Part shown: piece after piece, positions 50,023-59,820 of the stretch
Numbering within the stretch: the stretch's first letter is position 1
How the letters are laid out: the number at the start of each line of letters is the position of its first letter
NCBI GenBank assembly: GCA_020638465.1
Contig: JACKIM010000001.1
Location: 1,744,501-1,808,500 of the forward strand
From: Geminicoccaceae bacterium
GTDB lineage: Bacteria; Pseudomonadota; Alphaproteobacteria; Geminicoccales; Geminicoccaceae
Reading direction: 5' to 3'
Length of the DNA stretch: 64,000 nt
Notes under the pieces: model-generated
What the model saw: only the letters and a program-made list of their open reading frames with translations
Told to the model about the DNA's origin: nothing
The model's database searches: none
Made by a program: the position numbers and the translations under genes

Positions 50023-51225
50023 ATGAACGCGAATCCTGATCGCCGCTACGATGCCAGTGTCCTGCGTACGGCACGTTGGAGCATCTCCGCGATCTTCCTC
50101 ATCAATGGAACGGCCTTGGGAAGTTGGGCATCCAACCTGCCGTTGATCAAGGAAAGACTGGGCATTGACGAAGCGCAGCTGGGTTTTTCGTTGCTCACCA
50201 TGGCGTTGGGCGCGGTGCTGGCGATGTTGCTCGTGGGGCCGCTCAATGACCGGCATGGCAGCCGGGGCCTTTGCCTTGCCAGTGGTTTTCTCGTAGCCGT
50301 ATTGCTGCCATTTCCGGCAATCGTACCGTCCTATGCAACCCTGCTGATGGCATCCTTCGCGTTGGGTATTGCCAACGGCACCATGGATGTCTCGATGAAT
50401 GCCCACGGGGTTGCCGTGGAAAAGACGCTCGCCCGGCCGATCATGTCTTCACTTCACGCCTTTTTCAGCATCGGTGGGATCGTTGCGGCCCTGACGGCGA
50501 GCGGCGGGCTGGCGCTTGGTCTGGGGCTGTTCAACAACCTGTTCTTCGCGGCCGTGCTGTTGTTTGTCGCGATGATTTTCTGCGGGCGGGGACTGTTGCC
50601 AAGCGAGGCGGATGCGGTATCGACCGGCGTGGGCGGAACAAAGCTCGCACTACCGGTCGGGCCGTTGGCACCGGTTGGCATGATGGCGTTGATCGCCTTC
50701 CTTGCCGAAGGCTCGATGATCGACTGGGCAGCTGTCTATCTGCGCGAAGGGCTCGCCACCAGCAGCTCAGTGGCCGCGCTCGGTTTTGGCGTGTTCGCCG
50801 GCGCAATGGCGTTGGGGCGCCTCACCGGTGATGCGATCATCAGCAGGTTCGGCCGCCTCGACGTGCTCCGGGTGAGTGCCGTCATGGCGATCGCCGGTTT
50901 CGCGCTGGCACTGATACCGCAGGAGGTAACGCTTACTCTGGCGGGATATGCCCTGATCGGGTTGGGTGTTGCCAATGTCGTGCCGATCATGTTCTCGGTC
51001 GGTGGATCCATGCCGGGGGTGGGGAGTGGCACCGGCATTGCCGCCATTGCCACCGCAGGTTATGGGGGTGCGCTGATCGGCCCTGCACTGATCGGCTTTA
51101 TCGCCCATGCGACGAGCCTGCGCATGGCACTGGGGCTTGGTGCGGTCCTGCTCGTCGTCATTCCGCTGTTCAGCGGGCGGATACTCCATGCACAACGTCG
51201 CGGGGTGGCATCGGTCGCGCCCTGA
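50023..51225 (+). CDS. MFS transporter (YbjJ-like)
   Basis: 400 residues, about twelve helices, inner membrane. It resembles the YbjJ-type subgroup of sugar-related MFS carriers: NGTALGSWASNLPLIKERLGI in the first loop, DRHGSRGLCLASGFLVAVLL as motif A, GTMDVSMNAHGVAVEK and the second-half motif RFGRLDVLRVSAVMAIAGFAL. The function of this subgroup is not established. ATG 50023 follows a ~118-base gap after gph. Confidence 0.88.
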   Translation: MNANPDRRYDASVLRTARWSISAIFLINGTALGSWASNLPLIKERLGIDEAQLGFSLLTMALGAVLAMLLVGPLNDRHGSRGLCLASGFLVAVLLPFPAIVPSYATLLMASFALGIANGTMDVSMNAHGVAVEKTLARPIMSSLHAFFSIGGIVAALTASGGLALGLGLFNNLFFAAVLLFVAMIFCGRGLLPSEADAVSTGVGGTKLALPVGPLAPVGMMALIAFLAEGSMIDWAAVYLREGLATSSSVAALGFGVFAGAMALGRLTGDAIISRFGRLDVLRVSAVMAIAGFALALIPQEVTLTLAGYALIGLGVANVVPIMFSVGGSMPGVGSGTGIAAIATAGYGGALIGPALIGFIAHATSLRMALGLGAVLLVVIPLFSGRILHAQRRGVASVAP

Positions 51226-51331
51226 CATCCGGCCCGTTGCGGGGTCGGTCGGGTGTCTGACAGCGATCATCGAACTGTAACCTTTCGCTGCCAGCCTTGC
51301 CTTGCAAGACGGATATGGCAATCATCGGCTC

Positions 51332-53857
51332 ATGAGATCGGGACGTACTGCGGGGCCCACGGAAGGCGGACGGATCGTCGCTGTCCTGGGGCCGACGAAT
51401 ACGGGCAAGACCCACCTCGCGGTGGAGCGGATGCTGGCGCATGAGAGCGGCATGATGGGCTTTCCGCTGCGTCTTCTGGCTCGCGAGATCTATGACCGGA
51501 TTGTGGCGATCAAGGGCGAGGGAGCGGTAGCACTGCGGACCGGCGAGGAGAAGATCGGTTCCGACATGGCTCGCTATGTAATTGCCACGGTCGAGGCGAT
51601 GCCCATGAGCCGTCAGGTGGCCTTTCTCGCGGTCGACGAGATCCAGCTTTGTGCGGATTACGAACGTGGCCATGTCTTTACGGATCGATTGATGCATGCA
51701 CGTGGTTATGCCGAGACAATGTTTCTCGGTTCGGACACCATACGCCGCGTACTGAAGACGCTGGTACCATCTGCTGAACTCGTCACCCGTCCGCGCTTTT
51801 CGATTCTCAGCCATGCGGGACAGTTCAAGCTGAACAGGCTGCCGAGACGCAGTGCCGTGGTCGCGTTCACGGCTGGCGACGTCTACAGCCTGGCCGAAGT
51901 GCTGCGTCGTCAAAAAGGAGGTGCAGCGGTCGTACTGGGCGCACTGAGTCCGCGAACGCGCAATGCACAGGTGGCTCTCTATCAGTCGGGTGAAGTCGAC
52001 CACCTGGTCGCGACCGATGCCATTGGCATGGGGCTGAACATGGATCTCGCGCATGTGACATTCGCCCAGCTGCACAAGTTCGATGGCCGCGAGCAGCGTC
52101 GCCTGCATGCGCACGAGATTGCGCAGATCGCCGGCCGGGCAGGGCGCCATATGGCTGATGGCACCTTCGGTACGCTGACCCGTGCCGGCGCGATGGACGA
52201 GCGGATGGTGGAGGCGGTCGAGACCCACAGTTTTGCGCCGATCAAGGCCTTGCGCTGGCGGGCTTCGGATCTCGATTTCCGCAGCATCGAACGGTTGCTG
52301 GCAAGCCTTGACCGGCCGCCTCCGGCAAAAGGCATGATCAAGGTGCGCGACGCTCTCGACGACCGGAGCCTCGCCATCCTCGCCCGGAGCCCGGAAGTAC
52401 GGGAACGGGCGATCGGTACCGAGCGGGTCCGGCTGCTTTGGCAGGTATGTCAGATCCCCGACTTTCGCAAGACGTTGACCGATGCCCACATCCAGATGCT
52501 GGCGCATGTCTATGATTATCTGACCGGGCCGGACGGGGTTTTGCCCAGTGACTGGGTAGGCCGGATGATTGCGCGTCTGGACAGGACGGACGGCGACATC
52601 GACACGCTGGTCAACCGGATTGCCCATATCCGCACATGGACTTATCTCTCTCATCGGGATGACTGGCTGCGCGATCCCCTGCATTGGCAGGCTTGTGCCC
52701 GTGAGGTCGAGGATCGACTGTCCGATGCGTTGCACGAGCGCCTCACGCAGAAATTCGTCGATCGACGGACAGCCGCTCTCATGCGTTCGCTGAGGGAGCG
52801 GGGCGACCTGACCGGAACAGTCGGCGATGATGGGGAAATCAGTGTCGACGGTCACCGTGTCGGACGTATCGACGGTTTCCGTTTCTCCCTGGCGGAAGTG
52901 GGCGAGGATGCCGAGCGGCGGGTGCTGATGGCAGCGGCCCGCAAGGCCATGGTCCGTGAGCTGGGGCGGCGGGCGCGGGCTCTTGTCGAAGCCGAAGATG
53001 GAGCGTTCAGTCTAAGCGGCCATGATTTGCAGTGGTCGGGAGAGGTCGTGGCGCAGTTGCGGCCGAGTGGCAAGTCGCTTGACCTCGACTTCGATTTTTG
53101 GGGCAGTGACGCGTTGTCGGGGCAGGAGATTGAAGCCGTTCGCGGGCGATTGCGCCGATGGCTCGACAACTGGCTCGAAGAGCGTATAGGCCCGTTGCAG
53201 GCGCTCGAACGGGCATCGCGTGGCGATGAACTCAGCGGGTCCGCACGGGGGCTTGCCTTTCGCCTCGTCGAAGTGCTTGGCGTGATGCCTGTCGAAGAGG
53301 CCAGCGAACAGGTATCATCCCTGAACGCTGTCGACCGCAAGATTCTGGCAAGGCTGGGTTTGCGCTTTGGCGTGCTCAATGTCTATCTGCCGGCGCTTAT
53401 CCGGCCTTCTTCGGTCGAGGCGCTCGCACGGTTGCAGGGGCTGGCTCGCGGCGAGGTCCTGATGCCGCCGCCGGCTGGCCGGGTCAATCTCAGGGGAGGG
53501 GAGATCCCGCAATCGCCACTAAGTTTCGGCTACATGCAGGTCGGCGACATCGCCCTGCGGGTCGATATGGCGGAAAGGCTGGCAGCCAGGCTGCGCGCGG
53601 CAGCGCGTCATGCCGAGCGGTTTGTCATCGATGCGGAGATGATGTCGATCAGCGGTCTGTCATGCCCGGAATTGGCACAAGTGCTGCCGGCGCTCGGATT
53701 TCGCGTCGTCATGGTCGATGACCAGCCCATGGTTGCTCGCCGGCGACGTCGCAGCCAACCCCGTTCACAACGGCCCGAACGCAAGCACAAGGCGATGCGC
53801 GGCCCGTCCGATTCCCCGTTTGCCGCACTGGCTCAACTGAAAGCCATGCAGACGTGA
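51332..53857 (+). CDS. SUV3-like DEAD/DEAH-type RNA helicase
   Basis: Alphaproteobacterial relative of the mitochondrial RNA helicase SUV3, likely involved in RNA turnover. 841 residues. The helicase core has Walker A GPTNTGKTHLA (~19-29), motif II VDEIQLCADYERGHVF, motif III-type region LGSDTIRRVLK, and motifs IV-VI up to IAGRAGRHMADGTFGTL (~265). The long C-terminal half (~400-841) carries accessory sequence of unknown function, ending in a basic tail (RRRRSQPRSQRPERKHK). The start ATG 51332 lacks a strong RBS; a TTG at 51302 is possible. The S4 gene overlaps by four bases. Confidence 0.88.
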   Translation: MRSGRTAGPTEGGRIVAVLGPTNTGKTHLAVERMLAHESGMMGFPLRLLAREIYDRIVAIKGEGAVALRTGEEKIGSDMARYVIATVEAMPMSRQVAFLAVDEIQLCADYERGHVFTDRLMHARGYAETMFLGSDTIRRVLKTLVPSAELVTRPRFSILSHAGQFKLNRLPRRSAVVAFTAGDVYSLAEVLRRQKGGAAVVLGALSPRTRNAQVALYQSGEVDHLVATDAIGMGLNMDLAHVTFAQLHKFDGREQRRLHAHEIAQIAGRAGRHMADGTFGTLTRAGAMDERMVEAVETHSFAPIKALRWRASDLDFRSIERLLASLDRPPPAKGMIKVRDALDDRSLAILARSPEVRERAIGTERVRLLWQVCQIPDFRKTLTDAHIQMLAHVYDYLTGPDGVLPSDWVGRMIARLDRTDGDIDTLVNRIAHIRTWTYLSHRDDWLRDPLHWQACAREVEDRLSDALHERLTQKFVDRRTAALMRSLRERGDLTGTVGDDGEISVDGHRVGRIDGFRFSLAEVGEDAERRVLMAAARKAMVRELGRRARALVEAEDGAFSLSGHDLQWSGEVVAQLRPSGKSLDLDFDFWGSDALSGQEIEAVRGRLRRWLDNWLEERIGPLQALERASRGDELSGSARGLAFRLVEVLGVMPVEEASEQVSSLNAVDRKILARLGLRFGVLNVYLPALIRPSSVEALARLQGLARGEVLMPPPAGRVNLRGGEIPQSPLSFGYMQVGDIALRVDMAERLAARLRAAARHAERFVIDAEMMSISGLSCPELAQVLPALGFRVVMVDDQPMVARRRRRSQPRSQRPERKHKAMRGPSDSPFAALAQLKAMQT

Positions 53858-54159
53858 GTAGCGATACCGGCACCGGTGGCGACAATCCGTCAGGCGGGAT
53901 CGGTCTGCGTCTCGACAAGTGGCTGTTTCATGCCCGTTTCATCAAGCATCGCCAACTCGCCGGCGATCTGGTCAGGAAAAGACGCATTCGGCTAAACAGC
54001 CAGATCGTTACCAAATCGCATCAGTTGGTGCGTGTGGGCGATGTCGCCACACTGATACATGGCAACGCGATCCTGGTCGTCCGGGTTCGGGCGCTCGGAA
54101 CGCGCCGAGGACCTGCGAGCGAGGCGCAGGCCCTCTACGACGTTATCGACCGGGCGTGA
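53854..54159 (+). CDS. S4-domain RNA-binding protein (HslR-like)
   Basis: Small RNA-binding protein related to heat-shock protein Hsp15, which in E. coli rescues tRNA-stalled 50S subunits. 101 residues; the S4 motif is LRLDKWLFHARFIKHRQLAGDLVRKRRIRLN (two adjacent blocks within ~18-50), ending with the typical VRVGDVATLI. The GTG start overlaps the helicase stop (GTGA), so the two are translationally coupled, a pairing common in Alphaproteobacteria. Confidence 0.92.
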   Translation: MSSDTGTGGDNPSGGIGLRLDKWLFHARFIKHRQLAGDLVRKRRIRLNSQIVTKSHQLVRVGDVATLIHGNAILVVRVRALGTRRGPASEAQALYDVIDRA

Positions 54160-54201
54160 CCGGCGACCATGGTGGCCCCTGTCGCAAGGGTCGATGTCGA
54201 C

Positions 54202-54570
54202 CTATTGCATCGACTGGAGGTAGGCGATGACGTCGGCGCGGTCCTGTTCCTTCTTCAGACCCGGAAAGGCCATGCGGTTGCCCGGAATGAAACCCTTGGT
54301 ATCGGCAAGGTACTTGTCGATGGTCTCGGGGTCCCAGGTCAGGTCGGCATTGGCCATGGCGTCGGAATACTTGAAACCTTCGACCGTTCCCGAGGGGCGT
54401 CCAATCACGCCCTTGAGATAGGGGCCGACCTTGTTCTTCTGTTCCTCCACATCGTGACAGGCCTTGCACTTGCGAAAGACCTTCTCACCCTTGGCGGCAT
54501 CTCCTTCAGCTTGTGCAACCCCGAAGGAGATCGACAGTACTGCGATTGACATCGCGACTTTCTTGAACAT
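54202..54570 (-). CDS. Class I c-type cytochrome
   Basis: Soluble or membrane-loosely bound periplasmic electron carrier. A signal peptide (MFKKVAMSIAVLSISFGVAQA) precedes the heme motif CKACH (Cys35, Cys38, His39); the axial methionine is Met100 in GNRMAFPG. 122 residues, close to cytochrome c2/c550. The ATG at 54570 is preceded by GGAG; the longer frame from 54585 is not needed. Convergent with the S4 gene. The electron partners are not encoded nearby. Confidence 0.93.
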   Translation of the reverse strand: MFKKVAMSIAVLSISFGVAQAEGDAAKGEKVFRKCKACHDVEEQKNKVGPYLKGVIGRPSGTVEGFKYSDAMANADLTWDPETIDKYLADTKGFIPGNRMAFPGLKKEQDRADVIAYLQSMQ

Positions 54571-54753
54571 TTTTTTCTCCAACAACCCTCAAGCAACGAA
54601 AACGGGCCACCAATACGGTATTGCGTCGCACCGACCAAGGGGCATGACCGCGACCTGTTCGCGCAAGCAGCATGATTTTGCAACTGCCATGCGATTTAGA
54701 TGACCGGGCGGAGCAACCCGACGCACTCATCGCAAGGGTGGCGCACCAAGCTG

Positions 54754-55461
54754 TCAGTTCCTGGGCGGGCGGGCTCCGAAAATGGCGCTCCCGACCCGCA
54801 CCATGGTCGAACCGAAGCGGATCGCCGTTTCGAAATCGTCGCTCATGCCGATACTGCGCACTTTCAGACCATTGCGCTCCGCTATCTTGCAGAGAAATGC
54901 CGCGTGCAGGGCCATGTCTTCGTCAACGGGCGGGATGGCCATGACCCCGTCAACGGGCAGGTCGAATTCTACACGACACTGGCGTATGAAGGCATCCGCC
55001 TGCATGGGCAAGACGCCTGCCTTCTGGGGCTCCTCGCCGGTATTGACCTGGACCAGCAGGCGCGGTCGGCGTCCCGTCCTGCTCATCGTTCTGGCCAGCG
55101 CCGTTGCGAGTTTCGGGCGGTCGAGCGTCTGGATGACATCGAACAGGGCCACCGCCTGCTCGACCTTGTTGGATTGCAACGGTCCGATCATGTGGAGTTC
55201 GACATCGTCGAAGCGCTCGCGCAGAGCCGGCCATGCAGCTTGCGCAGCCTGCACGTAGTTCTCTCCGAAACGGCGATGGCCAGCCATGAGTGCGGTTTCG
55301 ACCCGCTCGACCGGTTGCTGCTTGCTCACTGCCACGAGGTCGACAGATCGGGGATCACGGCGGGCAGACTGTGCCGCTTGCGTCACCCGTGAATGGATAT
55401 CAGCCAGATTGTCCGTGATGCTGACAGCTTCGGCTGCGACATTTTCATCCTGTTCGCTCAA
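54754..55461 (-). CDS. YggS family PLP-binding protein
   Basis: Pyridoxal-phosphate homeostasis protein of the alanine-racemase-like TIM barrel. 235 residues; the PLP lysine is Lys47 in LVAVSKQQPVERV. GHRRFGENYVQAAQAA, HMIGPLQSNKVEQAV and the C-terminal RSIGMSDDFETAIRFGSTMVRVGSAIFG are family signatures. Known members lack catalytic activity and affect PLP and amino-acid balance. The N-terminal ~18 residues are an acidic extension. Divergent from the JmjC/cupin gene. Confidence 0.94.
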   Translation of the reverse strand: MSEQDENVAAEAVSITDNLADIHSRVTQAAQSARRDPRSVDLVAVSKQQPVERVETALMAGHRRFGENYVQAAQAAWPALRERFDDVELHMIGPLQSNKVEQAVALFDVIQTLDRPKLATALARTMSRTGRRPRLLVQVNTGEEPQKAGVLPMQADAFIRQCRVEFDLPVDGVMAIPPVDEDMALHAAFLCKIAERNGLKVRSIGMSDDFETAIRFGSTMVRVGSAIFGARPPRN

Positions 55462-55535
55462 ATCCGGCTCCTGCCATGGTCCGAAAACATCCCGGATGCT
55501 AGATCAAGGGGTGGGAGCGAGACAAGTCAAGCGGG

Positions 55536-56732
55536 ATGGATCGGACAATGACATTTGACGACATCATGGCGCCTCTGGGTGGTGTCGCCTTCATGAAGGA
55601 ATATTTGCACAAAAAACCCATTCATCTCGAAGGCGGTGCCGACAAGTTCGCCAATGTCATGAACTGGAATATTCTCGACCGGTTGCTCGGTGCGAACACG
55701 ATATGGTCAACGGCTTCGCTGTTGTTGATGCTCGATAAGGAGCCTGTTCCGGCCCAGGCCTATTCCGAAGTCGCTTTCGGACGCGACGGAGGCCAGGTGC
55801 TCAGGCCGGACCCCGCCAAGGTGAAAGGTTATCTTCGCCAGGGCGCCACACTGGTCGCCAACGACATCGACCAGTTGACCCCGGAGCTCAGCAGTTTCTG
55901 CGCCGAGCTCGAACGCATGCTCGGTGGCAAGGTGCAGGCCAATCTCTACCTGTCGTCCAGGCGGCGACAGGGCTTCAAGGTCCACTACGATACCCATGAC
56001 GTCTTTGCAGTGCATGTCGAGGGTGAGAAGGTCTGGAACGTTTTCGAAGGGCGGGAAGATGCGCCCATCGCCCATGAAATGTTCAAGAGCCAGCCACAAT
56101 CGTATCATGAGGAAAAGAAGGGCGATCTGTGGCGCGAGGTGCGGTTGAAGCCCGGTCATCTGCTCTATCTGCCGCGCGGGCAGTACCACTACGCTTTGGC
56201 GGATGATGGCGGCTGCATCCATATCGCCTTCGGGGTGACCTATCCCATCGGGCTCGACGTGGTGAGCGCGATGTATCAGCAGATGATTGCCGAGGTCCTG
56301 TCGCGGCGAAATCTGCCGCAGGGTGATGATGAGGCCCTGCGTGCGCATCTTGCCGGACTGGGTGACCGTGCGAAGGCGGTGCTGACTTCTGACGCAATGC
56401 TGGAGATGGTCCGGCGATTCCAGCGTGATTTCCACTACCAGCGCGAAGTCTACAATCTGCGGGGATTGCTCGACAGCGGTAATTTCTCCTACGAGGTCAG
56501 AGCTGCCAATGTCCGGCTGGTGGAGCAGGCGGGGCGATACGGACTGGTCAGGACGGGCGACAACAGGGCCGTGGAGGTGCCGGCGGATGTTGCCGATCTG
56601 GTCGCATGGGTCCTTGAGCGGCGGAACTTTGGTCGCTGTGACATCGACGAGGCATTCTCCGCCAGGGAGAAACCACAGATTGATCGCTTCCTTGAGGACA
56701 TGCAACGTATGGCACTCGTGTGCCCCTCATAA
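55536..56732 (+). CDS. Cupin-4/JmjC-type 2-oxoglutarate oxygenase
   Basis: Family of ribosomal oxygenases that includes the L16 arginine hydroxylase; the target here is unknown. 398 residues; the jelly-roll core shows FKVHYDTHDVFAVHVEGEK, in which His150 and Asp152 are iron ligands, with His218 in GQYHYAL as the likely third. The 2-oxoglutarate-binding lysine or arginine region LYLPRGQYHYAL follows. The C-terminal third (~270-398) is winged-helix-like. Starts at ATG 55536 or 55548; no strong RBS. The porin gene follows after ~290 bases. Confidence 0.82.
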   Translation: MDRTMTFDDIMAPLGGVAFMKEYLHKKPIHLEGGADKFANVMNWNILDRLLGANTIWSTASLLLMLDKEPVPAQAYSEVAFGRDGGQVLRPDPAKVKGYLRQGATLVANDIDQLTPELSSFCAELERMLGGKVQANLYLSSRRRQGFKVHYDTHDVFAVHVEGEKVWNVFEGREDAPIAHEMFKSQPQSYHEEKKGDLWREVRLKPGHLLYLPRGQYHYALADDGGCIHIAFGVTYPIGLDVVSAMYQQMIAEVLSRRNLPQGDDEALRAHLAGLGDRAKAVLTSDAMLEMVRRFQRDFHYQREVYNLRGLLDSGNFSYEVRAANVRLVEQAGRYGLVRTGDNRAVEVPADVADLVAWVLERRNFGRCDIDEAFSAREKPQIDRFLEDMQRMALVCPS

Positions 56733-56946
56733 ATCTTCATTACAGATTTATTACAAAGATCATGGGGTTAAACGGATTTTTTCGTGTAGCATGTGACATT
56801 TGCTTGCTGTTCTTTGTGTCTTGCCAGACACAGTGGCATCTCAATGACTTCGCTCGCATTTCGTCATGCTTGCTTCGCCTCGATCAAATCCGGATAACCC
56901 TGAGCGGTCGATGGGGCGTCTCGATCCGGTGATCGTGCTCCGGCCA

Positions 56947-56971
56947 GGAGCGGAAGTTCTGTTCCCGCTCC
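56947..56971 (+). promoter_or_regulatory. Stem-loop in the porin leader
   Basis: GGAGCGG (56947-56953) pairs with CCGCTCC (56965-56971); further A-T pairing extends it. It lies 54 bases before the porin ATG, within the presumed leader RNA, and could affect stability or translation. Upstream to 56733 I see no other feature. Confidence 0.4.
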
Positions 56972-57025
56972 CAGTGAACCCTGAAAGGCGCCCCAAAAAA
57001 AACGGGTGTTGAGGAGAGAAAGAGG

Positions 57026-58036
57026 ATGAACTTTAGAAAGGTCCTGTTGGGTACCAGCGCCATCGTCGGTGCAACTGCCCTGGTTTCGCCGGCCAATGCC
57101 GGAGACCTTGATGTCGGCATCTCGGGCTTCATCAAGACGCTGGCTGCTTTCGGCGAGCTCGACAACGAGTCCGGTGTTGACAAGTCGCACAGTCACTACT
57201 TCCGGAATGACACCGAGGTTCACGTCAAGGCGAATTCGACCGATGACGAGACCGGCCTGAAATACGGCATGACGGTGGAATTCGAGGCTGACACCAGCAG
57301 CTCCCTCAACTCCGACGAAACCTGGATGTACATTTCGGGTGGCTTCGGCGAGCTTCGTTTCGGCGACGAGGACGGTGCTTCGGACAACATGAAGATCACC
57401 GCGGGATCGATCGCCGCCGGTACGGGCGGTATCGACGGTGCGGGCGAAGTGGCCTCCACCCGTCTGGCGCTGTCGAATTCCAGCGACGCCACCAAGGTCA
57501 TCTACTACAGCCCGGTTGTCAGCGGTTTCCAGGTCGGCGTGTCCTACACCCCGGATGCCGGTCATAACGGTGCCACGGAAAATCCCACCACCGATGGTGC
57601 CAACGACTATCAGGACATGGTCGAGGCCGGTGCGACCTACATGGGCAGCTTCGGCGGGCTTGACCTCAAGGGGTCGGTTGTCGGCTTCCACGCCAAGAAC
57701 GAGAGCGGCGGAAACAACGATTCCGGCCTTGGCGGTGGCGCATCGGTCGGCTTCTCCGGGTTCACGGTCGCCGGTGGCTATTTCCATCAGGATGATGCCG
57801 ACGTCTGGAATGCCGGTGTCCGTGCCGCGCTTGGCCCGGCCAATGTTTCGTTCAACTATGGCTCGCAGGATGTGGACGGTACCAACGCCGATCCCACGAA
57901 CTACGTGATCAGTGCCGATATCGGCATTCTTCCCGGCCTTGCGCTCGAAGGCGACGTTTCGTTCTTTGATCGCGATACCGGCAACGGGAACGATGACGGT
58001 GTGACGGGCGTGACGCGACTTTCACTGGCGTTCTGA
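57026..58036 (+). CDS. Gram-negative general porin
   Basis: Outer-membrane channel for small hydrophilic solutes. 336 residues with a signal peptide (MNFRKVLLGTSAIVGATALVSPANA) and a repetitive, beta-strand-rich mature part with alternating aromatic and polar residues and many Gly/Asp turns (DLDVGISGFIKTLAAFGE, GFQVGVSYTPDAG). The last residue is phenylalanine (RLSLAF), the classic outer-membrane insertion signal. Acidic loops suggest cation selectivity, an inference. A GGAGAG sits before the start. A strong hairpin follows. Confidence 0.93.
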   Translation: MNFRKVLLGTSAIVGATALVSPANAGDLDVGISGFIKTLAAFGELDNESGVDKSHSHYFRNDTEVHVKANSTDDETGLKYGMTVEFEADTSSSLNSDETWMYISGGFGELRFGDEDGASDNMKITAGSIAAGTGGIDGAGEVASTRLALSNSSDATKVIYYSPVVSGFQVGVSYTPDAGHNGATENPTTDGANDYQDMVEAGATYMGSFGGLDLKGSVVGFHAKNESGGNNDSGLGGGASVGFSGFTVAGGYFHQDDADVWNAGVRAALGPANVSFNYGSQDVDGTNADPTNYVISADIGILPGLALEGDVSFFDRDTGNGNDDGVTGVTRLSLAF

Positions 58037-58065
58037 TCCGACCCCTGTCGGCTTGATCTGATATG

Positions 58066-58098
58066 TGCGGGCGGCAGGATGTTTCCTTGTCGCCCGCA
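58066..58098 (+). terminator. Hairpin after the porin gene
   Basis: TGCGGGCG (58066-58073) pairs perfectly with CGCCCGCA (58091-58098), 29 bases after the stop. Only a short T-rich stretch follows (TCTGTCT). Probably the porin terminator. Confidence 0.6.
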
Positions 58099-58278
58099 TC
58101 TGTCTCGGATCCGGCCGGTGTTCTTGGTGTGTTTGCATGTCTTTGGAACTTCGGTCATGTTCGATTAACCTGAAGGTTCCATAATGATGAGAATACACCG
58201 CTTGTCGGTGCTCATTGTGGTCTTGAATTGACTCGCGCGGTGCGCGATAAGTATGGCGTTGGGTATCGGGATTTCTGC

Positions 58279-58938
58279 ATGTTGAGAAGACTGGCCATCG
58301 TAGCCTGCGTGGTTCTCGGAGTTGCGGCTTCGGGGCCGGCTTCGGTTCGTGCCATGGAAATGGTGGCCGGTGGTTTCGGCAGCGATCCCTCCGAATTCTT
58401 CGTGCCGCCTAGTGCCGGTCTGCATAGCCGGTTCGTCGAAGGTGCCTCTCGCTCGGCTATCGGGGTCGGGGAGTTCACCCCGCGCGGTTCCATCCTCGGG
58501 ACCGGTGGCGGGGCATCCCGGGGGAATGATTTCGGTTTGTCCCTGGGGATTGACACGAGTTGGCTCGATCGCCTTCAGAGGCCTCTGGCATCAGCGCCCA
58601 CGACGGGGCTCTATGGCGTCGGAAGCATGCTCGTCGGAGGCGGGCTCAAGGTCTCCGACATCGGGGTCATGGGCGGCTTCGGCCGTACCAGACTGTTCGG
58701 CGCAACGACTGATATGGTGGCTGCCGGCCTGAGTTACGGGCGGGTCAATGCTCGCGTGGCGTTCGGCCAGCCGGGTGCGGCCTCCGCCGGCGATGGCAGC
58801 GTCCGGGACGTCATGATGTTCAGCACCGATCTCGCGGCGTGGTCCTGGTTGACGCTCGAAGGCGATGTCGCTGTTGGAACGGTCGCTGAAGATGGCGATC
58901 AGGCGGTTGGCCGTGTCGGGGTCCGCTTGCAGTTCTGA
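58279..58938 (+). CDS. Secreted hypothetical protein, outer-membrane-like
   Basis: 219 residues from ATG 58279; the frame also stays open upstream. A signal peptide (MLRRLAIVACVVLGVAASGPASVRA) is followed by glycine-rich, strand-like repeats (GLSLGIDTSWLDRL, GVGSMLVGGGLKVSDIGVMGGFG, AAGLSYGRVNARVAFGQ), and the last residue is phenylalanine (VRLQF). This suggests a beta-barrel or barrel-like outer-membrane protein, but I recognise no family. Its position after the porin, on the same strand and 242 bases away, shows nothing more. Confidence 0.62.
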   Translation: MLRRLAIVACVVLGVAASGPASVRAMEMVAGGFGSDPSEFFVPPSAGLHSRFVEGASRSAIGVGEFTPRGSILGTGGGASRGNDFGLSLGIDTSWLDRLQRPLASAPTTGLYGVGSMLVGGGLKVSDIGVMGGFGRTRLFGATTDMVAAGLSYGRVNARVAFGQPGAASAGDGSVRDVMMFSTDLAAWSWLTLEGDVAVGTVAEDGDQAVGRVGVRLQF

Positions 58939-59204
58939 TCGCATGGGGTTCGTCACCGGGTCGTGAATTTCGCCTTGCAGTCATGGGGCGGTCCATCGTT
59001 CTTTCTCACCTTGGCGCCGACTTCAACGACGACTGGAAATTGGTGACAACCGTGCTATCCTGCGCACGCGTTGGTGGTTCGCATCGGCACCAATCCCGGG
59101 CCGTTGCTGCCTGACGGGCCTTCCGGATGATTTGATCCGGCTGGCCCGGGATGTCGGGCGGAGCGTACCTGTCCTTTTTTTCAGCCGTGAGTGGAAGAGG
59201 CGTC

Positions 59205-59750
59205 GTGGGTCGATCGTCCGTGAAATTTGCCGTGGCGGCCATTATGGTGATGCTGCTGGCGGCTTGTGAGGGGGCCGACATCCAGCCGGCGCCGCACAGC
59301 ATCTATGATCCCAAGGACCAGGCAAGGCGGGACCGGTATGGCACCGTTCTCGGGTCTGACGGTATTACCCTTTCGACAGGCGACAATGCGGACGAGCAGT
59401 CCGGAGCGGGCGGCGGGGGCATCGGTGTCAACGCCTATCTCTGGCGCGGTACGCTCGATACCATCGACTTCATACCGCTGGCTTCTGCCGATCCGTTCGG
59501 TGGTCTCATCATTACCGACTGGTACCAGCCGGCGGGGACTCCCGGAGAGCGGTTCAAGCTGAACATCCTCATCAAGGATGCCGTTCTGCGCGCGGACGGT
59601 CTCAAGGTTTCGCTGTTTCGGCAGGTGTCGGACGGGCAGGGGGGCTGGCTGGACACGCCGGTGGACAAGGCCACCGAGCGCGCGCTCGAAGACAAGATTC
59701 TCACCAAGGCTCGCGAATTGCGCATCGCCGAGATCGGTGAAACGGGCTGA
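59205..59750 (+). CDS. DUF3576 lipoprotein
   Basis: 181 residues starting at GTG 59205, with GAGG five bases upstream. A lipoprotein signal (FAVAAIMVMLLAAC) ends at the lipobox LAAC. The mature part is typical of DUF3576 (VNAYLWRGTLDTIDFIPLASADPFGG, ITDWYQPAGTPGERFKLN, DKILTKARELRIA). Function unknown; this family regularly precedes leuS and lptE in Alphaproteobacteria, suggesting an envelope role. A GTG at 59220 is another possible start. Confidence 0.85.
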   Translation: MGRSSVKFAVAAIMVMLLAACEGADIQPAPHSIYDPKDQARRDRYGTVLGSDGITLSTGDNADEQSGAGGGGIGVNAYLWRGTLDTIDFIPLASADPFGGLIITDWYQPAGTPGERFKLNILIKDAVLRADGLKVSLFRQVSDGQGGWLDTPVDKATERALEDKILTKARELRIAEIGETG

Positions 59751-59820
59751 AAACGCATTGATGCGACAAGCGGCGGCGTTGTCCGCCATGACGCCGACCT
59801 GACGAAAAAGAGAGATTTCG